DNA from: Candidatus Peregrinibacteria bacterium
Lineage (GTDB): Bacteria > Patescibacteriota > Gracilibacteria > Peribacterales > Peribacteraceae
Reading direction: 5' to 3'
Assembly: GCA_016866815.1 (NCBI GenBank)
Contig: VGKZ01000032.1
Coordinates: 1-10,656, forward strand
Length of the DNA stretch: 10,656 nt
Shown: positions 1-5,574 of the stretch, piece by piece
Layout: the number at the start of each line of letters is the position of its first letter
Numbering within the stretch: position 1 is the first letter of the stretch
Translations under genes and position numbers: made by a program
Notes under the pieces: generated by a model
What the model saw: only the letters and a program-made list of their open reading frames with translations
The model's database searches: none
Told to the model about the DNA's origin: nothing

Positions 1-1448
1 TCCTTCGCTTTGACGCTGAGAATTCCGTTCGTATCCAGGTCAAATGTCACTTCGATCTGCGGTACACCGCGCGGCGCGGGAGGAATACCGTCGAGAATGA
101 AGCGGCCAAGGGACTTGTTATCACCGGCCATTTCGCGCTCACCCTGCACGACGTGAACTTCCACAGACGGCTGGCTGTCTGCTGCTGTGGAGAAGATCTG
201 ACTCTTACTGGTCGGGATCTTGGAGTTTCTCTCAATGAGCTTCGTTGCAACTCCTCCGAGGGTCTCTATACCGAGTGACAGTGGAGTCACGTCCACAAGA
301 ACAATGTCCTTATCGATATCACCGCCGAGGACACCGGCCTGGATAGCCGCGCCGATAGCGACGACTTCGTCAGGATTCACACCCTGGTGCGGATCCTTGC
401 CGAAGAGCTCCTTCACTTTCTTCACGACTGCAGGCATGCGGGTCATACCTCCGACGAGAACGACCTCATCAATGTCCTTCTTCGAGAGCTTGGCATCCTT
501 CAGTGCAGCCTCACAGGGCTTCACGGTGCGTTCGATCAGTTCACTGACAAGCGCCTCTAACTTTGCCCTGGTCAGCTTCATGGACAGGTGCTTCGGCCCG
601 GATGCATCTGCAGTGATGAATGGCAGGCTGATCTCGGTTTCCGTAGCTGAGGAAAGTTCGATCTTCGCCTTTTCAGCTGCCTCCTTGAGACGCTGAATTG
701 CGATCTTATCCTTGGAGAGATCAACGCCCTGATCCTTCGTGTACTCATAGAGCATCCAGTCGATGATCAGCTGGTCGAAGTCATCGCCACCGAGATGCGT
801 ATCACCGTTGGTGGACACCACTTCGAAGACGCCTTCGCCAAGATCGAGAATTGAAACGTCAAATGTTCCCCCACCGAGATCGTACACTGCAATTTTCTGG
901 CTCTTACCTTTGTCGAGGCCGTACGCAAGAGCTGCGGCAGTCGGTTCATTGATGATGCGCACGACTTCCAGACCTGCGATTTGCCCTGCATCCTTTGTTG
1001 CCTGTCGCTGTGAATCGTCAAAGTATGCCGGTACGGTGATGACTGCTTTGGTGACGGAAGTTCCGAGATACGCTTCGGCATCCTTCTTCAATTTCTGGAG
1101 AACTTTTGCGGAAACTTCCTGCGGAAGCATCTCATTGCCGTCGATGGAAATGACTGCCCTTCCTTCTTTTCCTTTCTTCACTTCGTACGGCATCTGCTTC
1201 GCCTCGCGCCCGACCTCCTCGTAACGGTGACCGATGAAACGCTTTGCGGAGAAAATGGTTCGCTTGGAATTCGTGACAGCCTGACGCTTTGCTGAAACAC
1301 CAACGAGTGTCTCGCTGTCCTTGAATGCGACGACGGAGGGGGTCGTTCTGTTGCCTTCGGCATTAGGAATCACCACGGGCTCTCCGCCTTCGATGACGGA
1401 AACGCAGGAGTTCGTAGTGCCGAGGTCTATCCCGATGATCTTCGACAT
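1..1448 (-). CDS. dnaK: Molecular chaperone DnaK (Hsp70), 3' end outside window
   Basis: ATP-dependent Hsp70 chaperone that binds exposed hydrophobic segments of unfolded proteins in the cytoplasm and cycles with DnaJ and GrpE. Reading the minus strand from the ATG at 1448 gives 482 codons, open to the window edge. Nucleotide-binding domain motifs are present: DLGTTNS (8-14), NEPTAAALAYG (167-177), YDLGGGTFD (189-197) and LVGGMTRMP (331-339). The interdomain linker with DVTPLSLGIE starts near 386. The beta-sandwich substrate-binding domain follows and is cut near residue 482; the helical lid and C-terminal tail lie outside. The sequence aligns by eye with E. coli DnaK throughout, with no internal gap. 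No Shine-Dalgarno sequence precedes the start. The gene is divergent from obgE, and its promoter carries a CIRCE-type operator, so HrcA control is expected. Neither grpE nor dnaJ is in view. Confidence 0.98.
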   Translation of the reverse strand, partial: MSKIIGIDLGTTNSCVSVIEGGEPVVIPNAEGNRTTPSVVAFKDSETLVGVSAKRQAVTNSKRTIFSAKRFIGHRYEEVGREAKQMPYEVKKGKEGRAVISIDGNEMLPQEVSAKVLQKLKKDAEAYLGTSVTKAVITVPAYFDDSQRQATKDAGQIAGLEVVRIINEPTAAALAYGLDKGKSQKIAVYDLGGGTFDVSILDLGEGVFEVVSTNGDTHLGGDDFDQLIIDWMLYEYTKDQGVDLSKDKIAIQRLKEAAEKAKIELSSATETEISLPFITADASGPKHLSMKLTRAKLEALVSELIERTVKPCEAALKDAKLSKKDIDEVVLVGGMTRMPAVVKKVKELFGKDPHQGVNPDEVVAIGAAIQAGVLGGDIDKDIVLVDVTPLSLGIETLGGVATKLIERNSKIPTSKSQIFSTAADSQPSVEVHVVQGEREMAGDNKSLGRFILDGIPPAPRGVPQIEVTFDLDTNGILSVKAK

Positions 1449-1464
1449 AGGTCTGAAAGGGAAA

Positions 1465-1491
1465 TTATCACTCGCTATTTTAGAGTGATAA
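1465..1491 (-). promoter_or_regulatory. CIRCE-type HrcA operator
   Basis: A perfect 9-bp inverted repeat, TTATCACTC, 9-nt spacer, GAGTGATAA, lies in front of dnaK. Spacing and arm length match the classic CIRCE element (TTAGCACTC-N9-GAGTGCTAA), which binds the heat-shock repressor HrcA. The only difference is G to T at arm position 4, with the matching change in the other arm. It covers the -10 box of the dnaK promoter, so bound HrcA would block RNA polymerase. Confidence 0.9.
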
Positions 1492-1504
1492 TCAGAAGAG
1501 TCAA
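1477..1504 (-). promoter_or_regulatory. dnaK promoter (sigma70 type)
   Basis: On the minus strand, TTGACT (1504-1499) is followed after 16 nt by TAAAAT (1482-1477), a good sigma70-type pair. Predicted transcription starts near 1470, giving a leader of about 20 nt before the ATG at 1448. The -10 lies inside the CIRCE palindrome. Confidence 0.75.
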
Positions 1505-1534
1505 GATATTCTGCAGCTTCTTCGCGATAATCTC

Positions 1535-1540
1535 TATACT
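1535..1540 (+). promoter_or_regulatory. -10 box of obgE, probable leaderless transcript
   Basis: TATACT ends exactly 6 nt before the obgE ATG at 1547, so a start 6-7 nt downstream of the -10 would put the mRNA 5' end at or next to the A of ATG. No Shine-Dalgarno sequence is present. No clear -35 was found at the usual distance, which lowers confidence. Confidence 0.5.
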
Positions 1541-1546
1541 GGTGCA

Positions 1547-2851
1547 ATGTTTTTAGATGAAGCAACCATCGGTGTGCAGGGCGGTACTGGCGGCAATGGC
1601 TGCGTGGGTTGGCGTCGCGAAAAGTACGTTGCAAAAGGCGGCCCGGACGGCGGTAACGGAGGTCGCGGGGGGTCGGTAATTTTTCTGGTTGATGAGAACA
1701 CGGATACTCTGGCCTTCTACCATTCCCGAAAAAAGTTTGCGGCGAAGGACGGGAAAGCAGGCTCAGGAAATGATTGCACCGGGCGAGACGCTGATGATCT
1801 CGTCCTTCCCGTGCCACCGGGAACGTGCGTGGAAGAAGGTGGCGTCGTCATCGCGGACTTGAGGGTGAAAGGCGAACAGTTTTGCGTAGCGGCCGGAGGA
1901 CGTGGCGGATACGGCAATGCACACTTCAAAGCTGCAACGCGGCAGAAGCCGGATTTCGCTGAAAAGGGTGAACCGGGTCAGAAGCGATCTGTGCATCTCG
2001 AACTCAAGCTCGTCGCCGACATTGGCATCATCGGTTACCCGAGCGTCGGAAAGTCGACGATCATCTCCGTCATCAGCTCTGCCCGTCCGAAGATTGCAGA
2101 CTATCCTTTCACGACGCTCATTCCCAATCTTGGTGTGGTTCATGTAGATGATCGATCGTATGTCGTGTGCGATGTTCCGGGCCTGATTGAAGGTGCGAGC
2201 GAGGGAAAGGGTCTCGGCATTGAATTCCTCCGGCACGTCGAGCGCTGCGGTCTCCTCCTCCATGTTCTGGACCTCAGCCGTGCACTTGAGGATAACGCAT
2301 TGAGACCTGAAAAGCTGGCGGAGGACTACGCCGTGATTCGAAAAGAGCTGGCAAACCACTCCCCTGCTCTCGCAGCGAAGCGCGAGGTAGTCATCGTCAA
2401 TAAGTGCGACCTGACGGACGTTGATCTCAAGGAATTCATACGGCAGCTGCAAGCGAAGGGCGTTCCCGTTTGGAAACTCATTTCGGCCGTGACAAATACA
2501 GGTATCAGCGAACTGAAGAATTCGCTCTTCACGATCGTTCTTGAAGAGCGTTCACGAAGGGAGAAGGAAGCTGCAGAAGTGAAGCCGGAAGTTCCGATCT
2601 TGACAGCAAAGGATAAGCCGTTTGTCATGGGAGCATATTCGGTTGCGACAGAGGCAGACGGTACTGTGCGGGTGACAGGAAAACGGATTGAGCAGTTCAC
2701 TGCTATGACAAATTTTGCCTCGGAGGGCGCAATGCTCCGCTTCATCGATGTCATTGAGCGCATCGGCCTGAAGCGCGCGGTGAAGAAAGCGAGGAAGGAT
2801 GATTCATCGCCTGTCTTCGTCGGCAGCATTCGCATCGATCCGTACTTGTAA
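1547..2851 (+). CDS. obgE: GTPase ObgE/CgtA
   Basis: Conserved P-loop GTPase that associates with the 50S ribosomal subunit and takes part in late subunit assembly and stress signalling in the cytoplasm. The 434-residue product has the normal Obg length and order. It has a glycine-rich Obg fold (about 1-158), then a G domain with G1 GYPSVGKST (163-171), switch threonines near 189-190, G3 DVPGL (209-213), G4 NKCD (285-288) and G5 SAVTNTG (313-319). A C-terminal OCT domain (about 360-434) contains GTVRVTGKRIEQF. All nucleotide-binding motifs are intact. The ATG at 1547 is the natural start because the Obg fold begins at once (MFLDEATIGVQGG). The gene is divergent from dnaK across 98 bp and seems to be read from its own promoter directly at the start codon. 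No terminator was seen between its stop and the tRNA-Phe gene. Confidence 0.97.
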   Translation: MFLDEATIGVQGGTGGNGCVGWRREKYVAKGGPDGGNGGRGGSVIFLVDENTDTLAFYHSRKKFAAKDGKAGSGNDCTGRDADDLVLPVPPGTCVEEGGVVIADLRVKGEQFCVAAGGRGGYGNAHFKAATRQKPDFAEKGEPGQKRSVHLELKLVADIGIIGYPSVGKSTIISVISSARPKIADYPFTTLIPNLGVVHVDDRSYVVCDVPGLIEGASEGKGLGIEFLRHVERCGLLLHVLDLSRALEDNALRPEKLAEDYAVIRKELANHSPALAAKREVVIVNKCDLTDVDLKEFIRQLQAKGVPVWKLISAVTNTGISELKNSLFTIVLEERSRREKEAAEVKPEVPILTAKDKPFVMGAYSVATEADGTVRVTGKRIEQFTAMTNFASEGAMLRFIDVIERIGLKRAVKKARKDDSSPVFVGSIRIDPYL

Positions 2852-3004
2852 TCCGGTACCCGCACTAAGACTCCAGTATTCCGGGTCGGATTCTTGTACG
2901 CTGCCGCAACTCCAATACCGCTGACCATGATTGGGTACAGCACATCCAATCCGGAAAAACGATTTTGTGAGCATTATTGAGTGGAACGCGAGGCGTTTTC
3001 TTCG

Positions 3005-3010
3005 TATGAT
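3005..3010 (+). promoter_or_regulatory. -10 box of tRNA-Phe
   Basis: TATGAT lies 8 nt upstream of the mature 5' end of the tRNA, so transcription could begin 1-2 nt before it and leave a very short 5' leader. The region 17 nt further upstream (TGGAAC) is a poor -35 match, so this is a moderate call. Confidence 0.45.
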
Positions 3011-3018
3011 ACTTCTGT

Positions 3019-3093
3019 GGCCCGGTAGCTCATCGGTAGAGCGCTGCCCTGAAGAGGCAGGCGTAGCCAGTTCGACTCTGGCCTGGGCCACCA
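3019..3093 (+). tRNA. tRNA-Phe (anticodon GAA)
   Basis: The full 75-nt cloverleaf can be drawn. The acceptor stem is GGCCCGG with CTGGGCC (one G-T pair). The D stem is GCTC/GAGC with loop ATCGGTA, and the anticodon stem is CTGCC/GGCAG with loop CTGAAGA. A 5-nt variable loop GCGTA follows, then the T stem GCCAG/CTGGC with loop TTCGACT, discriminator A and an encoded CCA. The 7-nt anticodon loop gives anticodon GAA (phenylalanine). Position 37 is G, whereas bacterial tRNA-Phe normally has A there. The gene stands alone, about 170 bp after obgE, and is followed by a degraded recombinase fragment on the other strand. Confidence 0.95.
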
Positions 3094-3159
3094 TGTAGTA
3101 CTCGTACGACGCTGGCACAGGGCGCGCACCAGCCTGTTCGCGCTTGCCACTGCACCGCA

Positions 3160-3440
3160 TCCTCTCTCAAAACGAAGTTCGATCCGGCTTGCTTAAAAAA
3201 TGTTGGGATTTCCCGAATCAGCACGGGCGATTTCTGATCGAGATCGACCTTCTCCGAAAGTAGCTTGTTCTTTTGGTGAGGTGCTCATCATTGGTAATAC
3301 TGCCATCAAGCCGTAGGTCGAGGAGATCTTCCAGTTTCCTCTCAAGCGCCTTTTTCTTGCTCTTCAAATGCTGAACGGCTGCCTGCGCCTGCGCTGGATG
3401 TGACAGTTGAGGGAATGAATGGGCTTGTTTCGTAAACAGC
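3160..3440 (-). pseudogene. Remnant of a serine recombinase (C-terminal coiled-coil part), frameshifted
   Basis: On the minus strand, one frame reads KKKALERKLEDLLDLRLDG followed by SITNDEHLTK. This resembles the coiled-coil region after the zinc-ribbon domain in large serine recombinases, where a stretch like ALEKKL.L..LYLDGEI..EEY..KK is typical. At the A-run 3274-3271 the frame is lost. One extra A would join it to the continuation NKLLSEKVDLDQKSPVLIRE and on to IPTFFKQAGSNFVL, which keeps the same helical character. The catalytic N-terminal domain is absent, because the upstream sequence is the promoter of the next gene on the other strand. Towards 3160-3094 the reading frame runs into the antisense of tRNA-Phe with no recognisable end. 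Family assignment rests on pattern recognition only; the edges are approximate. Confidence 0.5.
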
Positions 3441-3463
3441 ATATTTTTTTCGTATTTTGGCAG

Positions 3464-3492
3464 TTGACAAGTTGCATATTTACATGTAATAT
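3464..3492 (+). promoter_or_regulatory. Strong sigma70-type promoter of the 3522 gene
   Basis: TTGACA (3464-3469), a 17-nt spacer and TAATAT (3487-3492) form a near-consensus promoter. The predicted start is near 3499, giving a leader of about 22 nt that is pyrimidine-rich and lacks a Shine-Dalgarno sequence. Confidence 0.85.
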
Positions 3493-3495
3493 GTA
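3481..3495. promoter_or_regulatory. Candidate operator palindrome over the -10 box
   Basis: TACAT-GTAAT-ATGTA is a perfect 5-bp inverted repeat with a 5-nt centre, placed across the -10 hexamer of the strong promoter for the 3522 gene. The position fits a repressor site, but it is short, AT-rich and could be chance. Confidence 0.3.
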
Positions 3496-3521
3496 CCTGT
3501 ATTTTTCTCCCAATCATTTCT

Positions 3522-4190
3522 ATGGATGAACACACAAAATCCCCTAAAGGTCGTGAGCAATCACCTGAACAGATTGCATTGGAACTTGAGATCCAGAAGG
3601 TTCTCGACAACCTCACGAAGCTCACAGGGAAAAAATTAGTTGAGAGATGGGACCGTCCTAACGCCGTCTACGCATTCCTGGATGAGACGAAGCTTACTGG
3701 CCCCAACAGAAGCCATACGTGGGATGTAATCCCCAGTGTAGAAATCGGTTCCAAGGGCTACGTCGTTGCCGCGAGCCGGCAAATTTCCTGCAAGACGGAG
3801 GGTGAAGACCCAGAGAATAAGCGCCCGTACATCACTGATGCCATTCACATTCGCCCCGGTAAGGGTGGGGAGCTTATCTATCACGACTTTGAAATTGATA
3901 ACGGTGTCGGGGAGGGTAAGTTGATGGTTCAGAGGGAGAGAAACGGTGATTTCTCGAATGGGCAGGATTCAATTGTGGTCGTTGACGCAAACACGTACTA
4001 CCCCAATGTGACCTATCCGGGGCACGACGAGCGCAGTGCCCCCTTGGCCAAGGCCACTCTCGAAAAACTGCAGCAGGTCAATGCAGAATTGCAACATAAG
4101 ATCTCTGCAAGAGCAGCCACTATTCAAAACAATATCAAGGACGAGGCGAAGAAGGCTGCTGCTGCCATCGCATCGCTGGACATTCTTTGA
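3522..4190 (+). CDS. Hypothetical protein, 222 residues
   Basis: I do not recognise this protein. It has no signal peptide or membrane segment and is probably cytoplasmic. Residues about 14-40 look helical (SPEQIALELEIQKVLDNL). The middle (about 48-165) is mixed strand-like sequence with short motifs such as SHTWDVIP (64-71), RPYITDAIHIRPG (101-113) and DSIVVVDANTYYPN (149-162). Residues about 173-218 form a long, Ala/Lys/Gln-rich helix that may be coiled-coil. The start is supported by a near-consensus promoter 30 nt upstream. The gene is monocistronic: a terminator begins 7 bp after its stop. It lies between a recombinase relic and the M20 peptidase gene, so it may have arrived with a mobile element, but nothing in the protein itself shows that. 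Confidence 0.8.
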   Translation: MDEHTKSPKGREQSPEQIALELEIQKVLDNLTKLTGKKLVERWDRPNAVYAFLDETKLTGPNRSHTWDVIPSVEIGSKGYVVAASRQISCKTEGEDPENKRPYITDAIHIRPGKGGELIYHDFEIDNGVGEGKLMVQRERNGDFSNGQDSIVVVDANTYYPNVTYPGHDERSAPLAKATLEKLQQVNAELQHKISARAATIQNNIKDEAKKAAAAIASLDIL

Positions 4191-4196
4191 TCGCTC

Positions 4197-4235
4197 AAAA
4201 AAACCCGCTTTCGCATGACTCGACTGGCGGGTTTT
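4197..4235. terminator. Bidirectional intrinsic terminator
   Basis: A 9-bp stem, AAAACCCGC (4200-4208) with GCGGGTTTT (4227-4235), encloses an 18-nt loop that has a further 3-bp TCG/CGA pairing. On the plus strand it follows the 3522 gene by 7 bp. On the minus strand the T-run is better (GCGGGTTTTTTT), so it should also stop transcription coming from the peptidase gene. Confidence 0.8.
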
Positions 4236-4421
4236 ACGTTGAGATTTTGCTTCGAGAGCATCCAAAGCTTTTGAGCGGTGTGCAAAGCCCTCGGGCAAGG
4301 AGGCAATCGCTTCTTTGCCGCGGATGGAGAGCGCCTTACCGTGCGAGACGGCTGCGGGGCAGCACAGATAAATCAACCGCCGCGCAATTCGGTTATGATT
4401 GCGTCCAGCAGGCACCACCAT
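4236..4421. other. Intergenic stretch between terminator and peptidase stop
   Basis: About 186 bp that would form the 3' untranslated part of the peptidase mRNA before the terminator at 4197-4235. An open frame starts right after the peptidase stop (TAAATG at 4424-4419) and runs through the terminator into the antisense of the 3522 gene. It shows no family resemblance, so I do not call it a gene. Confidence 0.4.
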
Positions 4422-5498
4422 TTACCGAAGTACTTCAAACAGCCTTCGGTACATTTCATGGTGCTGCTCCAGCGAGTCGAGCGATACCCACTCATTCGGG
4501 CCGTGGAGATCTCCGCCATCAGGGCCGAAGAGAAATGCAGGGATGCCTGCGGTTGCAAAATACCGTGCATCCGTTCCGCCGTGCTCTCGAATGAAGGGAA
4601 CTTCTCTTCCGGTGCATTCATCGGCGAGTTTCTTGATCAGCTGAACCATTGGGTGCTTCGGATCTGTGGAGAGGCCGGGGGCACTCAGTACCTCCGTCAC
4701 ATCACAATTCATCGGCAATGACTTTTGAACGACAGAGAGTACTTCTGCGGCGTCGGAATACCTCTCCGGCGGGTACCGAATGTCGAGGCCACACACTGCA
4801 GTGGCAGGAGTCTGGTTTTTGGTGTCACTGCCCTTGAGGGAAGTCGGGGAAACGGTCATCCCCCACTCCTTCTCTGACGCAGGAGCCGGCAGTGCCTTGT
4901 GAATACGCTCCAGCGCATCAGCGAGCAACCATACGGCATTTTCACCTTTCCAGGGCATAGCACCGTGTGTGGAATCTCCACGGGCAGTCAGTTCAGCCCA
5001 CAGAATCGCTTTGTGCTCAGTGACAATCCCGAGGCTTGACCCGGTATCCGGTGTAAATGCTGCCGGAGGTTTCAATCCTTCGGCAATGAGAGTCGGAATG
5101 CTCTGACCGGCAATCTCTTCGTCGCTGGTGAAGAGAACGGACACCGGAGGCGTGTTCCCTGCACGGACTTCCTCCTGAAAGGCGAGGAGAAAAGGGACGC
5201 ATGCACCCTTCATATCCTTCACGCCGCGACCAAAGGCCTTCCGGCCCTCCGTACGGACGGAAAACTGCTCCGGAATACCGGGAACAACGTCAAAATGGGC
5301 AAACCACAGTAATTGTGCATCAGGGTTTTCCAGGAGGATGTACGGGCAGTCGTTCACGACCCCTCTCTGGAGTTTCGCAGAAAATTCCGAGAAGAACGTA
5401 GTGGCAATCCAGTCAGCGCATGCCTGTTTTTGGGCTCTATTGCCCGAAATGGTCTCGAATTGAACAAAGGCTCTGAGTGATTCGATGAGGGCAGACAT
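4422..5498 (-). CDS. M20 family zinc metallopeptidase (DapE/ArgE/CPG2-like)
   Basis: Cytoplasmic di-zinc amidohydrolase of the M20 family, which cleaves small peptides or N-acyl amino acids; the exact substrate cannot be read from the sequence. The 358-residue product has the complete metal and catalytic set: H68 and D70 in FAHFDVVPG, D95 in GRGVKDMKG, E127/E128 in TSDEEIAG, D151 in TPDTGSS and H332 in DLHGPNEW. The inserted dimerisation domain (about residues 160-275) carries STHGAMPW with H178. HGGTDAR (306-312) is the usual late family motif. There is no signal peptide. The ATG at 5498 sits 6 nt after a TAATAT box, which supports this start and a leaderless mRNA. The gene is divergent from the VanW gene across 76 bp. 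DapE, ArgE and carboxypeptidase G2-like roles all remain possible, and no amino-acid biosynthesis gene lies nearby to decide. Confidence 0.93.
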   Translation of the reverse strand: MSALIESLRAFVQFETISGNRAQKQACADWIATTFFSEFSAKLQRGVVNDCPYILLENPDAQLLWFAHFDVVPGIPEQFSVRTEGRKAFGRGVKDMKGACVPFLLAFQEEVRAGNTPPVSVLFTSDEEIAGQSIPTLIAEGLKPPAAFTPDTGSSLGIVTEHKAILWAELTARGDSTHGAMPWKGENAVWLLADALERIHKALPAPASEKEWGMTVSPTSLKGSDTKNQTPATAVCGLDIRYPPERYSDAAEVLSVVQKSLPMNCDVTEVLSAPGLSTDPKHPMVQLIKKLADECTGREVPFIREHGGTDARYFATAGIPAFLFGPDGGDLHGPNEWVSLDSLEQHHEMYRRLFEVLR

Positions 5499-5504
5499 GA
5501 GAGA

Positions 5505-5535
5505 ATATTAGAAAATATGTTGATAATTTCATCAA
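5505..5535 (-). promoter_or_regulatory. Promoter of the M20 peptidase gene
   Basis: On the minus strand TTGATG (5535-5530) is followed by TAATAT (5510-5505) after 19 nt, or by the overlapping TCTAAT (5512-5507) after 17 nt. TAATAT ends 6 nt before the ATG at 5498, so little or no leader is expected. The -35 is the mirror half of the VanW gene's -35. Confidence 0.55.
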
Positions 5536-5548
5536 ATTATTGTATAAT
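5520..5548 (+). promoter_or_regulatory. Promoter of the VanW-family gene
   Basis: TTGATA (5520-5525), 17-nt spacer and a perfect TATAAT (5543-5548). The predicted start is near 5555, giving about 20 nt of leader before the ATG at 5575 with no Shine-Dalgarno sequence. Confidence 0.85.
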
Positions 5549-5574
5549 AACATTCAAGCACACATCACCATCGA

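Noticed and set aside
1763..2949. Two long minus-strand open frames (229 and 207 codons) opposite obgE
   Set aside because: They are antisense shadows of a clearly real, fully conserved gene.
2852..3018. Terminator or extra small gene between obgE and tRNA-Phe
   Set aside because: No hairpin with a T-run and no coherent reading frame were found.
3969..4421. Minus-strand frame of 150 codons starting directly after the peptidase stop (TAAATG)
   Set aside because: It runs through the bidirectional terminator and then antisense to the 3522 gene, with no family resemblance.
3073..4421. Possible attachment-site repeat of the tRNA-Phe 3' end (CACCACCA near 4413)
   Set aside because: Only a few bases around CCACCA match; too short to be an att duplication.
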